DNA of 19,050 nucleotides from Entrophospora sp. SA101. Lineage: Eukaryota; Glomeromycota; Glomeromycetes; Entrophosporales; Entrophosporaceae. The stretch spans positions 1 to 19,050 of the forward strand of contig CAUDNR010001213.1 in the NCBI GenBank assembly GCA_958430865.1, written 5' to 3'. Numbering within the stretch: the first letter of the stretch is position 1; every line of letters begins with the position of its first letter. The position numbers and the translations under genes were made by a program. Of the stretch, positions 1 to 10,354 are shown one piece after another. The notes beneath the pieces are model-generated. The model was given only the letters and a program-made list of their open reading frames with translations, ran no database searches and was not told the origin of the DNA.

Positions 1-920
1 ATCTCTTTATTACATGAGCTACCTCATGATCTTATCTTTATGTATAAAATAAAAGCTTGGAATGATTATGCTTTGCTGCTTTTGACCTTTTTTTCAACAA
101 TATTTATATCAACTGAATATGGAACTCTGATATCAGTAGGTTTATCATTAGTGCTTGTTGTTAAACATTCCACCTATCCTCGTATTACTATAATGGTTAG
201 TATGAAATTATATATTATATAATATCAATTTACATTTTTTTAAAAAATTAAAATTAATAAATATTTATATTTAGGGAAGAATCGGCAACTCTAATAAATT
301 TAAACCAATTAAAGATTTTCCAGACCAGGCAGAACATGTTGAAGGGGTTTTAGTGATTAAAATATCTGAACCTTTATATTTTGCTAATACTGGACAACTT
401 AAAGATCGTCTTAGACGTCTAGAAGAATTTGGAGATATGAGTGTTCATCCATCAGAAGATGCAAGAATGTCACCTGTTAAAAATGTGATATTTGATATTG
501 AAACGATGGAAGGGATTGATGCCAGGTTAACATTAAATAATTAAATTATTAAAAAAATATAAAAATGTATTACTAATATATATGTATATGTACATATTTA
601 TTTAGTGCTGTACAAATTCTTTTTGAAATAGTAGAGGCATATCATCTTCGTGATGTAAATGTTTATTTTGTGAAATTACGTCCTAGTCAAAAGAAAATGT
701 TTGAAGGTGCAGGAATCATAGAGAAAGTTGGCAAAGAACATTTCTTCAAGTAAGTATTAACAAATAAAATAAAATATTATTAATATTATTATTATAATTG
801 ATTGCACAATTACTGACAATTTGTTTTTTTCTCTCTCTTGTAAAATAATAAAGTCGAATTCCTGATGCATTGGAATACATTAATAATGGTAGCAATAGCT
901 TTAGTGTCAGATACGAATAA
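1..920 (+). CDS. SulP-family anion (sulfate) transporter, C-terminal part with STAS domain; 5' end outside window
   Basis: Four exons, 1-195, 275-525, 606-749 and 854-920 (stop TAA 918-920), are joined by GT-AG introns of 79, 80 and 104 bp and give 218 residues of continuous frame. The first residues (HELPHDLIFMYKIKAWND) and the following hydrophobic stretch (LLLLTFFSTIFISTEYGTLI) match the last membrane part of SulP/SLC26 permeases. After it comes a STAS domain: a VLVIKISEPLYFAN strand, VIFDIETMEGIDASAVQIL with the typical Asp-x-Ser helix start (the Ser codon is split by intron 2), then VYFVKLRPSQKKMFEGAGI. Known role of the family: sulfate or related anion transport through a membrane, with STAS as a cytosolic regulatory and assembly domain. 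The N-terminal membrane core lies upstream of the window, so substrate and target membrane cannot be judged. Exon limits rest on splice signals and family conservation. Confidence 0.9.
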
Positions 921-1392
921 ATTGATTGAACCGGTCTGAATATTTTCCATTAAAATAAAAAATCAATCAATCAAGCTAATAATAAATAATCAGCAATTGT
1001 GATTATAACAATTAATAGCATAAAAAATATAAAAATGTATATACACATGTAGAAATAATCTTTATTTATTTATTTAATATAAAAAATTCTATAGCAACCA
1101 CTGAAATTGTTTCATCATCTTTGTAGTGATCGTTTATATATTGTACATAAAGAGTTTTTGCAAAGCCATCAAAAAAATCAAATATCATGTGATACGTTAT
1201 CATTATCGTATATCAATTCATTATTATTTGTTACCAAATGTTGAAAATGTTCTCACTTTCAAAGGAAATTCATATGAAAGCTTCTTTGAACAAAGACTCG
1301 CTCAAACAAAAATTACATGCACACAAAATCACATAATCAAATACGACGAGTTTACGAATGAATGTGCGACATATTTGATTTAAACCTCGTGA
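921..1392. other. Gene-free AT-rich DNA downstream of the SulP gene
   Basis: I see no supported gene here. An open stretch at 1126-1383 is rich in Tyr, Ile and His, has no recognisable motif and no convincing splice context. The segment probably contains the SulP 3' untranslated region, but no clear polyadenylation signal stands out in such AT-rich sequence. Confidence 0.5.
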
Positions 1393-1602
1393 ATGGTGAT
1401 ACCGAAAGACAAGTGGTGTGAGCAGGTCGATTGGAAATCCTGCCCAATGTATTCTCTATTATTCATTAATGACTACAACAAATTAACCAAAAAAGATTAT
1501 GAAAAACCGCAACAATTAATTACGTTGCATAACGATCAAGTTTGTCGCAAGAAACAATTATTGAGCTATATATATATAAAGGAATTGATGAACCTAGTGT
1601 AA
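1393..1602 (+). pseudogene. Decayed RecQ-helicase fragment, motif VI to zinc-binding region (copy 1)
   Basis: Read across frames, 1410-1475 gives RKTSGVSRSIGNPAQCILYYS, close to the RecQ motif VI region (consensus style TGRAGRDG-P--C-L-YS). The neighbouring frame then gives NDYNKLTKKDYEKPQQ, and further on VCRKKQLLSY, which resembles the CRR-x-LLL-YF start of the RecQ zinc-binding subdomain. The frame changes at least once within the motif, and the GRAGRDG core is degraded to GVSRSIG, so this is a relic rather than a working enzyme. RecQ proteins are 3'-5' ATP-dependent DNA helicases; only a slice of the C-terminal half is present here. Assignment comes from motif order and spacing. Confidence 0.6.
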
Positions 1603-1736
1603 GTAATCCATTATTTACTTGCTTCACCTCTAGAAGGTACGTACTACCAGGAAACAGGAAGAACAGGTCGGATGGAAATCCTGTTCAATGCGTTCTCTAC
1701 TATTCATTCAATGACTACAAACCAACCAAAAAGAGA
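1421..1736 (+). repeat. Diverged direct repeat, about 75 bp, copies at 1421-1496 and 1662-1736
   Basis: Both copies share the order caggtcg, tggaaatcctg, caatg, gttctct or attctct, actattcatt, aatgactacaa and accaaaaa, with scattered substitutions and single-base indels. They start 241 bp apart. Each encodes the same RecQ motif VI segment, so the repeat is explained by two truncated RecQ copies lying in tandem. Confidence 0.7.
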
Positions 1737-1742
1737 AAATAA
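1637..1742 (+). pseudogene. Decayed RecQ-helicase fragment, motif VI (copy 2)
   Basis: Frame 1 at 1642-1671 reads YYQETGRTGR, the classic RecQ motif VI start. One base later in frame the sequence continues as DGNPVQCVLYYSFNDYK up to about 1725. A one-base loss between the two halves breaks the reading frame. This copy is better preserved over motif VI than the copy 240 bp upstream, and it stops at TAA 1740-1742 shortly after. It is a fragment of a superfamily-2 DNA helicase gene and is unlikely to be functional. Confidence 0.7.
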
Positions 1743-1875
1743 GTCACGCCATCTTAATAAATATTAAAACAAAATTATACAAAATGCCCTCTAATCTAAA
1801 AACTTAGTATGGCCTTGTTATTTCAAGCTTATAACACTACAAAGCTTGATTACGATAGAAATTGTTTTACATTAC

Positions 1876-2035
1876 GTATTCAAGTTTAGGGTGTTTCAGA
1901 ATAAATCAGTCAGAGGTCGTCAATGAAACGTTGAATGGAAAAGATGTTTTGGTATTACTGACAACTGGTGGCGAGGAAAGTCTATGTTACCGGTTGCTTG
2001 CAATGGTAGAAACTGGAAGAACAAAAGAAGCAAGA
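1876..2035 (+). pseudogene. Decayed RecQ-helicase fragment, motif 0 and Walker A region
   Basis: The frame starting at 1895 reads FRINQSEVVNETLNGKDVLV and then LLTTGGEESLCYRLLAMVETG. This aligns with the N-terminal RecQ core FRPxQ...AI..TL.G.D..V..PTGGGKSLCYQLPA. The Walker A motif is damaged: GGGKS has become GGEES, so the ATP-binding lysine is missing. A frame change just upstream (VFKF at 1876-1887) separates the expected preceding residues. After about 2035 the match ends. This N-terminal piece lies downstream of two C-terminal pieces on the same strand, so the region holds parts of at least two RecQ copies. Confidence 0.7.
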
Positions 2036-2290
2036 ATTATAATCAAGTTTATATCAACATTATGTTTGTATGGTGAAAAGAAGCTAATGACAGACAAAAT
2101 CTATCTATACTTTTCTTTATTTGAAATATTTCAATATTTTTTACGTGTCGTCTCCAGTTTAAATTCATATAATAAGAGTGCGTAATATTCTAGAATTACC
2201 TTTATTCTTCAAATTAAAATATCCACGTAAAAATTATCGTTATCATTTACTTAGTTAACGGACGATCTGCACACTTTTTTTTTTTGAAAA

Positions 2291-2865
2291 ATGAATTCAC
2301 CAAAAAATACAAAAAATAATAAAATAAATAATTCAACTTTTAATCAACAACAAAAAAATAATACAACGACTAAGGCTACCACCAACACATTTTCAAACGC
2401 TTTTAAAAACAAGAAAAAAATTAATAATGAACCATCACCAGCTGTAGTACATACGGGAGAAAACATTCGCATAAAAGAACAAAAAAAAAAGATTATTTTC
2501 AAGGCAGTATTAGATTCGCCGTATAACATTAAATGGTAATTTTTTTTTATGTGAAAGTGAACTAACTGCAAGGGAAAAAATAAATAATTTTATTATTATT
2601 ATTTTTAACTGAAAAAGGCCCGAGGTGCCAAAACAGAATCAAGAAATTATATTGGAAGAACTTTGCAAGTAAGTTAATATGATATTATGATTATTATAAT
2701 TATTTTTATCTCTTGATAATTTACTTAATGATTAATGGTAATGATAATATGGGGTATACACAGCGTGTTATCAATTGTTGGGGATTATAATAAACAGAAA
2801 ATAAAATATAAAAGATCAAAAAGTAAAAGACCAAAAAATAAACCCAATAATTTAAAGGACTCTAA

Positions 2866-2918
<53 letters not shown>

Positions 2919-3867
2919 CAACAACTGCTACTACATCATCGTCGTCGTCATCAACAACTACGATAGAAGAAGTTAAAATTGAAAGCTTTTCCTCACCAAA
3001 TCCACCAGAAATTTTATCAGATTTGGTAATTGGAATAAATGAAGTAACGAAATATCTTGAAAAATCAATAAGTCAATCTAATAATAACAATCATATGAAA
3101 TCATTGATTTCAGCGATTCCAAAAAAAACAAATAACAATGATAACAATGGAAAACATCAAAAACATCATCATCAACCGTTAAACGTAATATTTGTTTGTA
3201 AATATGATATAAGTCCATCGCACTTATATTCACATCTACCTATTATGGTGTGTTTAGAAGGAAAAGTTTTACTTGTACAATTACCCATCAATTCGATCAA
3301 CAAAATTTCTAATAATATTCATATTAAAAGATGTTGTTGTATTGGTGTAAAGGTATAGTATATGTACTATGAATTTTTAAATATTTTTTTTTAAATTTTA
3401 TTACAATACTAATTATTATTTACAATAAGGATAATTCAAAAAAAGAGTTTAGCAAGTTATTTAATTTGATTAATGAAGGTCAAATAAAACCCATAAAAGC
3501 ATCTTGGTTGAAACCATTTGATCAAGAAATAAATAATGGTGACGATAATCAAGAGGATAAAGAACAATTGTTATTATTAAATAAAAAACGTAAATTAGAA
3601 GAAGACTTTAATTCTAATCTCGATTCTAATAATATTAATACCACAATATCGGTAACAGCGACAGCAACAGTAGTAAATTCTTCTTCCACCACAACCACTA
3701 ATAACACTAACGAAGATTTCAGTATGAGAAAGAAGGTGAAATACATTCCAACAAATATTAAGCAGCTTTTTAATGCTACATCAAATGATAATAAAGAAAA
3801 AAAGAAAGAAAGAAAATTAAAATATAAAGAATTAAAAAAATTTAATAAAAATAAAAATTCCAAATAA
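2291..3867 (+). CDS. POP3: Ribonuclease P/MRP subunit POP3-like protein (L7Ae-like fold)
   Basis: Four exons, 2291-2535, 2618-2668, 2764-3352 and 3430-3867, are separated by introns of 82, 95 and 77 bp and encode 440 residues. A conserved block at about 65-105 (IIFKAVLDSPYNIKW, PEVPKQNQEIILEELCNVLS) spans exons 1-3 and is typical of fungal Pop3, with the Trp codon split by intron 1. A second block at about 178-295 (PPEILSDLVIGINEVTKYLE, then PLNVIFVCKYD, LPIMVCLEGKVLLVQLP, CCCIGVK) matches the rest of the L7Ae/L30e-like core. Pop3 binds the RNA component of RNase P and RNase MRP in the nucleus, which mature tRNA and pre-rRNA. The protein is much longer than yeast Pop3 (195 residues) because of an Ala/Thr/Ser homopolymer insert after about residue 135, Asn/His inserts, and a Lys-rich C-terminal tail. 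The start is the first ATG of the conserved frame, preceded by a long T run. Confidence 0.82.
2868..2955 (+). repeat. Codon-repeat tract (GCA, ACA, TCG/TCA) in POP3 exon 3
   Basis: A run of GCA triplets encodes about 15 alanines, followed by ACA/ACT threonine codons and TCG/TCA serine codons. It inserts into the region between the two conserved POP3 blocks and is markedly richer in G+C than its surroundings, consistent with replication slippage in a disordered linker. Confidence 0.9.
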
Positions 3868-3960
3868 AAAAGTCTAAAAAATATTTATTTGTTTTCTATT
3901 AATTTAAATTATTAATTTACATCTATATATTTAACCATTTATCTATTTTCACAATATAAT

Positions 3961-6900
3961 TTAAGAGGAAGAAATAATTCTTTTGATCACCTATTTATAT
4001 ATATATATTGAAATTAATTAATATTTTTTTTGATATATTATCAATTAGAATAAAATAAAAAAATTATCTTACCGAATTCTCTAATGGCAAAGGATCTTCA
4101 ACACATCTTCTGAAAGCATTTGAAGTTAATTCTTGTAACATTGTATTTATTAATCTGATATATATAAATACATACAAAATTAATAGATGTAATGATAATA
4201 ATAATAATAATAATAATAATAAGGGATAATTTATTCCTTGATTCATTCATTGTTATTACCTTTCATCATCAATAAATTTCCAAAATTTTATTCTAACAAA
4301 TTCAGAATCAAGTTGAATTTGTTGAAATGATCGATTTGTCAATAATTGTAGTCTAATCATTTCCACCCATTCCTTCATAGCAAAAAAAATTGTTAATAGT
4401 TATGATAGAAATTGCCTTAAAATTTTTTTGCTCACCAAAAAAAAATTTTATAATTTACCTTTAATAAAATTTTAATTAATCCCATCATAACGCCATTCCT
4501 ATTCATTTCCACAATACCAAATATTTCTATCCTATCACTAAATAATTTATCAATATGAGAAATCAAATGTATTGAACTATTATTAAAGGTATTATTTGGT
4601 GAAGTAGCTGCTGCTTTAAGACTATTGACATTGGTGTTGTTGTTGATTGAGTTGACTGAATTTTTTGATGAATTTGAATTGGAATAATATGAAGATTTCT
4701 TGATTGAATTTATACTTAAGAGATTTTGATCTATAAATTAATTTTTTTTTTAAAAAAACAAAAATGTTTAGAGGCAAAAAATCAATATTTTCTTTTTCCC
4801 CTTCCAACAAAAAAATTTTTTTATACCTTCCAAATTTTTATTTTCAATAATTTCTTCTATTCCTTCATCACCTTCACATACTATTTTAACATCTTTTTCA
4901 ATGATTGATAAACTTGTTAATATTTCATGCCAAATAGGTGATACCTTATTGATTCCTAAAGAAGGAGATATTAATGCCAATGATTGATTATCATCATTAT
5001 CATTATTGGCTAACGTAGATGTAGATGACGGTAGCGATGGCAATGGCGATAAATAAAATTTTCTTATTATGAAGGCAATTTCATTTCCAACTATTTCAAC
5101 ATATTTTTCCAAGAATTTCTATTTAAAAAATATATATTAATATTTTGTTTAACAAAATTAAAAAAAAAAAACCAAATTCTTCCTTTAACCTGGGAATTAT
5201 CTTTAGAAATTTCAATTATTTCCCTGAAATCTTGTGACAAAACTTTTGAAATGTAATTATTATCAGAATTGTCATGATTGCCATTTTCTTTGTTATTATT
5301 AAAGGGATTAAATCTTATTTCATATAATTCATTGCTAATAAAAATGTTGTTGTTGTTGTTGTTGTTAATGTCATTATTATTATTATATAACTTGGTTGAA
5401 TAAATTATATAAATTTGGTTTATTATAGATTCACTAAAATCTAATAGTACACGAGACATTAATAGTAATAAATTTGGTCTATTTGAAATTTTCGGTGAAC
5501 CCAATTTCTAAAGAAAAATTTAAAACTCGATAATTAATAATAATGATAATAGTAGCAGTTTTCTAAATATAAATAAAATGTTGTAAATATATATGCTTTA
5601 CCGTCATATCATTAATTAATAAAACCCAAAATTTTTTAATTTCAATTTTTAATTTTAATAACATATTTTGTGATTCAATCTTTTCATCTACTATAATTAT
5701 ATCAGATTTAACATACTCCTAAAGGACAAATATTTGGAAACGCAATAATAATAATTAGTGCTATAATAATTAATATAATTAATTAAACTGCCAACTGTAT
5801 TTTTTTACCTCTAATAACCTTAAACAAGTTCCAGTTAAATAATTTATAAGCTCATATTCCATTTTATTTATAAACTTTAATAAATTGATATTATCATCAC
5901 TACCACCACTATCGTTATAATTAATAAATTTATCTAAAATAACAAATATTTTTTATTAATAAAAAAAAAATTACCAATAAATAATATATTATTTTTTGTT
6001 TTACTCACCGATAATAATATCGTTAGCTCTTCCAAATAATTTACTAAATACTTTAGTTTGATTTTCATTGATCATAATAATAACTCTATCATTTAAGTTA
6101 CCAATACTAGATAATCCATTACATGATTTTATTGAACAATAAAGGTTGTTTAATAAATTGAGGTGTATTGTTGGTTTAAAATCATTTAAATTATTCTGTG
6201 TAGAAGAAAAAAGATATTATATATAATATGATGTTTAATATTATTATAAAAATAATAATAATAAACTTACTGGTAACTCTAATAAATTTTTTACAATATC
6301 AAAATATTCATTTGATATTAAATTAACGAATTCCGATAAATCTCTTTTAATCTCTTCTCTATCCTGAAAAATCAATTAATATTAATATCAATATCAGTAT
6401 TATTTTTATTCCTGATTAATTAGGTTCGAAAAGATTACCTCAATTTCTAAATTTGGAGAAATTAATTTCATTATATCATTAATATTATTAATATTAATAA
6501 TATTTCTTGCTGCCGGGGATTTTGCTGGAGATTTAATAAAATCTTTTTTTATTGGTGATAAAAATATTTCAATAAAAGACCCTACAAATTTATTTAACTC
6601 TTTTAAAAATCCTTCATTCAAAATTTTTAATTTATTTATAACAATATTTGAATTTTGATCTTTTTTATTTTCTTCTTTTACTTCTTCCTGATCCTGATCC
6701 TCATCCTCGTCCTCTTTGTCCTCCTCTGCTTCTATTACTTCTTTTTTTATATTGTTATTTATACTATTGATTGATTCATCAGAAAGTTTTTCGATTGTTG
6801 AAATTAAAAGTTTTGATAAATAATTTGTTTGACTAGAGAAAGTTTTTTAAAAAAATTTTTATAAGCATATGCATTAAATATAACAAGTAATAATAATTAT

Positions 6901-8249
6901 TATTTTAATTATATTACAGTTTTAAATATTCTTTTGCTAATTCTTTTGTAGATTCTTTTAATGCCAATAATAATATCATATTTTCCATTATTTCATCTCC
7001 AGTTGCCTAAAAACAACAATCACATTATTATTGATTAATCTTCCACAATACAATATAACATCATAACATATTATATATATTATTAGAAAACAATAACAAC
7101 TAATGATGGAAGCCAAATAAAAAAATACTTACATCATTTTTTGTCATATTTTCTCTTATATTTTTAATAATTTTTTTCATAATTTCTTTACATTCATTTT
7201 CAATTGAATTGAAAATTGTTAATTCTCTATAATATTCTAATATCTTTGTGGTTTTTACATAATAAATTACTGCTTTTGAATATGACTTTTGATTTAAACA
7301 TTGATTTAATCTTGTTGGTAATTCAAAAACAAATTGAACCTATTAAAATAAAATAACATAAAAATCAATAAAAAAAAAAATGTAAATATATTAAATATAT
7401 TATGTTTGTGTTTGTTGAATTTTTAAGAAACCTTTTTTAATAGATCATGGACTCTAGTTAATTGAATCATCCTATCTCTTCTAGAACTTAAAGATGAATT
7501 TAATGAATCACATATATTTGTAATATTTGACATATTACTTGAAAGCTGTTTTATTCCCGATTCCATATTTTCAACATTATTTTTCATCTATAAAAAATTT
7601 ATTTTAATGGTAACAGTAATGATCATTTATTATGATTATTGTTTATAATAATTAATAATTATTACCACCATTAATTATTATTGCTACTAATGATAAATAC
7701 CTTTTCAATAGTATCAGTTGCACTAATAAATTTACTATAATTCTCATAAACCAAAGTTTTCATATCTCCATTAAGCTGTCTAATTTCTAATTAGAAAAAT
7801 TTTTATAAATATATATATATCACTCAAATACAACTCCAGATCAATTCCTTTCAATTTATTTATTTACCTGTGATCAAATCATTATCTCTTTGCATTAATT
7901 CATTTAAATGTTTTTCACCAAGTAAACCTTTAAAATATTTCTCTGTATCAAATCCAGCATTATCTATATATAAACACATGTATTTGATGTAAGTGGTGTT
8001 TCATTCCCTTAATTACCATTCTCGCTTCTCAATAATTTATTAATTGATTTGGTTTTACTCACCTATATCTAAAGGATCGGCTTTTTTGCCATCTGGACCT
8101 AATCCATAATAATTTCTTAATAAATTTTTTGCTCTACCTCTATTAGGTAATGTTAATGTTATTGGTGCTAAAGTTGTATTAGATATAGAAAGATTGCGTT
8201 GTTGTTGTATTATTTTTTTTTGATTTTGATTTTGTTCTTGGTTTTGCAT
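3961..8249 (-). CDS. VPS51: VPS51-like subunit of the GARP/EARP tethering complex
   Basis: Seventeen exons on the minus strand (8249-8063, 7963-7868, 7786-7701, 7587-7432, 7339-7133, 7006-6918, 6832-6439, 6363-6271, 6195-6009, 5933-5809, 5718-5602, 5507-5190, 5118-4827, 4730-4459, 4372-4260, 4154-4073, 3990-3961) keep phase throughout and give 947 residues. The N-terminus has the Vps51 signature: [34 protein letters not shown], then [14 protein letters not shown] and [11 protein letters not shown]. The C-terminal half keeps [18 protein letters not shown] and [10 protein letters not shown], as in animal VPS51. Known role: scaffold of GARP, tethering endosome-derived vesicles at the trans-Golgi network, binding Tlg1-type SNAREs. 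It is longer than the human protein (about 780 residues) because of an acidic stretch near 300-325, a SPAKSP segment and poly-Asn inserts. The last exon is only 30 bp; without that splice the protein would end in SVR. Confidence 0.88.
4195..4222. repeat. AAT microsatellite in a VPS51 intron
   Basis: Uninterrupted TAA/AAT triplets lie in the intron between the last two larger VPS51 exons (intron 4155-4259). Likely length-variable, with no coding effect. Confidence 0.9.
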
Positions 8250-9626
8250 ATTTTCTTGATTCTTTTTTTTTAAAAAATCTTTTTTATTATTATGATATTT
8301 AATTCGTGAAACGTATATGGAAAAGAAATAATTGTTGAATTGTTATACAAAGTTTTATGTCAATATCAAACTTGCAGGAAAAATGTCAAAAAACATGAAA
8401 ATCAAAAAAAAAAAGGAAAACTATGTAGGATGTCGAGATTTCGAAGGGTTTCTCGTAATATTTTATACGGGCCATGCTGCAACAAAACCAGACTAAGTGA
8501 ACATTTGCGTTACCAAAAGATCACAGGGTTCTTACTATGATTGTGATTTTTCTATTTCTTGTTTCAGAAGGGAAAACATTGTTTGAATAAATTACACGTT
8601 CAAAACAAAAATTTCATAATTATTACATTCAAGGCTATTATAGATTTCTGCCAAATGCAATTGCTATAATGGTTTTTTATCTTATAATATACTAAAATTT
8701 TTTTCTTGGTTGAATCATAAAGCATTACTGTTGTTATTTAGCCCTTTCCTTGAATATGAATATCTTTGTCCCCACTATTGTATCATGTCTATTCCAATAT
8801 TCATAATGATTATACAATATGCAATTGATTTGATTGCATCTCTAAGTAACAATAATACTAAGACTATCCAGAATGAACCTTTTAAGTGAAAAGTCACATA
8901 ATAACTTGACAAGTAAAATCGGCAACGAGTCTATCAGATATATACAATATATTATATTTAAATTCCTTTTGTATACCTTTCTTTATATTTGAGAAAAAAA
9001 AATATTAGAAGAAAGGAACATCCATTGAAATATATTTATGATAATGAATTATTGATTCTAGAATTGGTTGCAGCTAAGCCTGTGACTAGGTTTTGATAGA
9101 TTTTGGCCACAACTGCAACTAGAGTTCATTTGGGAGAATCAGTCATGAATTCATTACTTGAGAAAAGGTAGCAATTATTTAATAACGAAATTTATTCAAT
9201 TCGCGAAACATTTGTGTATTTCCGATTTTTATTATTCGCGAACAAAGCGATTCTTTATTTATTATTAATTAATTAAACCCATAGGATGACATAAAACAAA
9301 TTAATGGAGAAAAACATATATACTGACATCCATAATGGGAGGATAAAGACCAACGATTCTAGGATCAATTTCCAATTTATAAATTTTTTTATTTCGAATC
9401 ATAAAAAATAAATAAACTTTTAAAATATTATAAAATCATATAGAACCTAACTTTTATATAAAAAACATTGTTTAATTGTATATAATAATTAATAAAAGAA
9501 AAACATCAAAAAAATAATATTGTATATATTTGGATAAAAAAACTAAATACTATTCAAAAGTTGTAAAATTTTCATCGTTCGTTGACGAAATAGATCCGTT
9601 TACATGAAGGATTATCATTACAAATA
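8250..9626. other. Gene-free region between VPS51 and the HMG-box gene
   Basis: This stretch should carry the VPS51 promoter, close to 8250, and the 3' region of the HMG gene, close to 9626. No conserved protein segment is visible. An open frame at 8340-8540 on the plus strand has no motif and overlaps the VPS51 promoter side. The only distinct signals are two TTCGCGAA palindromes at 9200-9207 and 9235-9242. Confidence 0.5.
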
Positions 9627-10016
9627 CTATTGTGAAAATTGATGATGGCGGCGGTGGTGATGATGACGACGTGGTGGTAATGGTGGTGATGATGGTGGTT
9701 GTGGCGATGATGATGGTGGTTGTGGTGGTTGTGATATAGGAGGCTCGTTGTTTTTATTATCACTGTATTTGTTGTTATTGTCATTATCGTTGTTATGGTT
9801 GTTATTCATTGAATTAAGAAGATCTGAGGGGGAAAATTCAATTATACTGTCGTAGTTATTCGCCGAATTAATATTAAGAAGATTTTCTGTATCAAAAGAT
9901 TCGTTGTATTTGTTGTTATTGTCATTATTATTGCCATCTGCTGTGTCAAAAGAAGGATAAAATTCTTGAGGAGAAATTTCGCTGGCAACAGTTTTATTAT
10001 AATCGTAATGTATCAT
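9627..10016 (-). CDS. Acidic, Asn/Pro-rich tail frame of the HMG-box gene (separate reading frame)
   Basis: An open frame of 129 residues starts with ATG at 10016, overlapping the TGA that ends the HMG-box frame (ATGA overlap). It contains MIHYDYNKTVASEISPQEFY, two related acidic segments (FDTENLLNIN and FSPSDLLNSMN, each next to a DNNNKY motif), then Pro/Ser runs and a His/Arg-rich end (PPRRHHHHRRHH). Fungal HMG-box regulators often have disordered tails, so this is best read as the C-terminal part of the HMG protein displaced by a one-base loss (or two-base gain). No GT-AG intron near the junction joins the two frames. It could instead be a relic, or an error in the sequence. Function on its own: unknown. 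Confidence 0.5.
   Translation of the reverse strand: MIHYDYNKTVASEISPQEFYPSFDTADGNNNDNNNKYNESFDTENLLNINSANNYDSIIEFSPSDLLNSMNNNHNNDNDNNNKYSDNKNNEPPISQPPQPPSSSPQPPSSPPLPPRRHHHHRRHHQFSQ
9764..9928 (-). repeat. In-frame direct repeat in the HMG tail, copies near 9764-9788 and 9905-9928
   Basis: The plus-strand string tgtatttgttgttattgtca occurs at 9764 and again at 9905, exactly 141 bp (47 codons) apart. Both encode DNNNKY in the tail frame, and each lies beside an F-x4-LLN segment. An ancient 47-codon duplication that kept the frame is the simplest reading. Confidence 0.75.
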
Positions 10017-10354
10017 ATGTAAAGGTAGGTTTCTTTCTGTTTGTATATTATTCCAGCATCACGAGCTAAATCTTTATAATAGTTTTTAACATGTAAAGAT
10101 TCCCCTTCCCAAAGCTTTCCCGCCAAAGATGAAATCCGAGAAACCGTTAGTCTTTCACCCACCACCTCCTTCATTACCATGTATCGATAAACAATAAAAG
10201 CATTTGGGAATTTATAAGACTTTGGCTTCACCATTCCGACAATATCACTAGATTTAATGTCGGGTAGGAATTTAGGTTTATATGATATATATGATTCTGT
10301 AATCAAATCAAACAACTTTTTTTTTTTACTTTCTTTTTTCATAATTTTTTTCAT
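10013..10354 (-). CDS. HMG-box transcription factor, MATA-HMG type
   Basis: A single exon of 113 residues. It opens with a lysine-rich stretch (MKKIMKKESKKKKLFD), then a MATA-HMG box from about residue 46 to 105: KFPNAFIVYRYMVMKEV for helix 1, VSRISSLAGKLWEGE for helix 2 with the conserved Trp at 82, and VKNYYKDLARDAG for helix 3. HMG boxes of this class bind and bend DNA in the minor groove. In arbuscular mycorrhizal fungi the family is large, and some members resemble mating-type regulators of other fungi. The frame stops (TGA 10015-10013) a few residues after the box, and an open tail frame begins at the same place, so the full protein may be longer than this exon shows. A second ATG four codons in could also be the start. 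Not close to a mating-type locus hallmark here. Confidence 0.8.
   Translation of the reverse strand: MKKIMKKESKKKKLFDLITESYISYKPKFLPDIKSSDIVGMVKPKSYKFPNAFIVYRYMVMKEVVGERLTVSRISSLAGKLWEGESLHVKNYYKDLARDAGIIYKQKETYLYI

Noticed and set aside
1126..1383. Plus-strand open frame of 85 residues
   Set aside because: Tyr/Ile/His-rich translation without recognisable motif. It could be further RecQ debris, but I could not align it to any helicase motif.
2344..2571. Minus-strand open frame opposite POP3 exon 1, and similar antisense frames at 3549-3863 and 18088-18279
   Set aside because: They are antisense shadows of conserved coding exons, with low-complexity translations.
8340..8540. Plus-strand open frame of 66 residues
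   Set aside because: Basic and Cys-containing but without any motif or splice context, and it lies just upstream of the VPS51 start.
9572..9784. Minus-strand open frame rich in His
   Set aside because: It is the alternative-frame reading of the low-complexity HMG tail; the overlapping tail frame has the conserved internal duplication.
10013..10150. A GT-AG intron joining the HMG box to its tail (for example donor gtgatg, acceptor gccag, 81 bp)
   Set aside because: The size fits but the phase is wrong for the tail frame and the splice would remove the end of helix 3.
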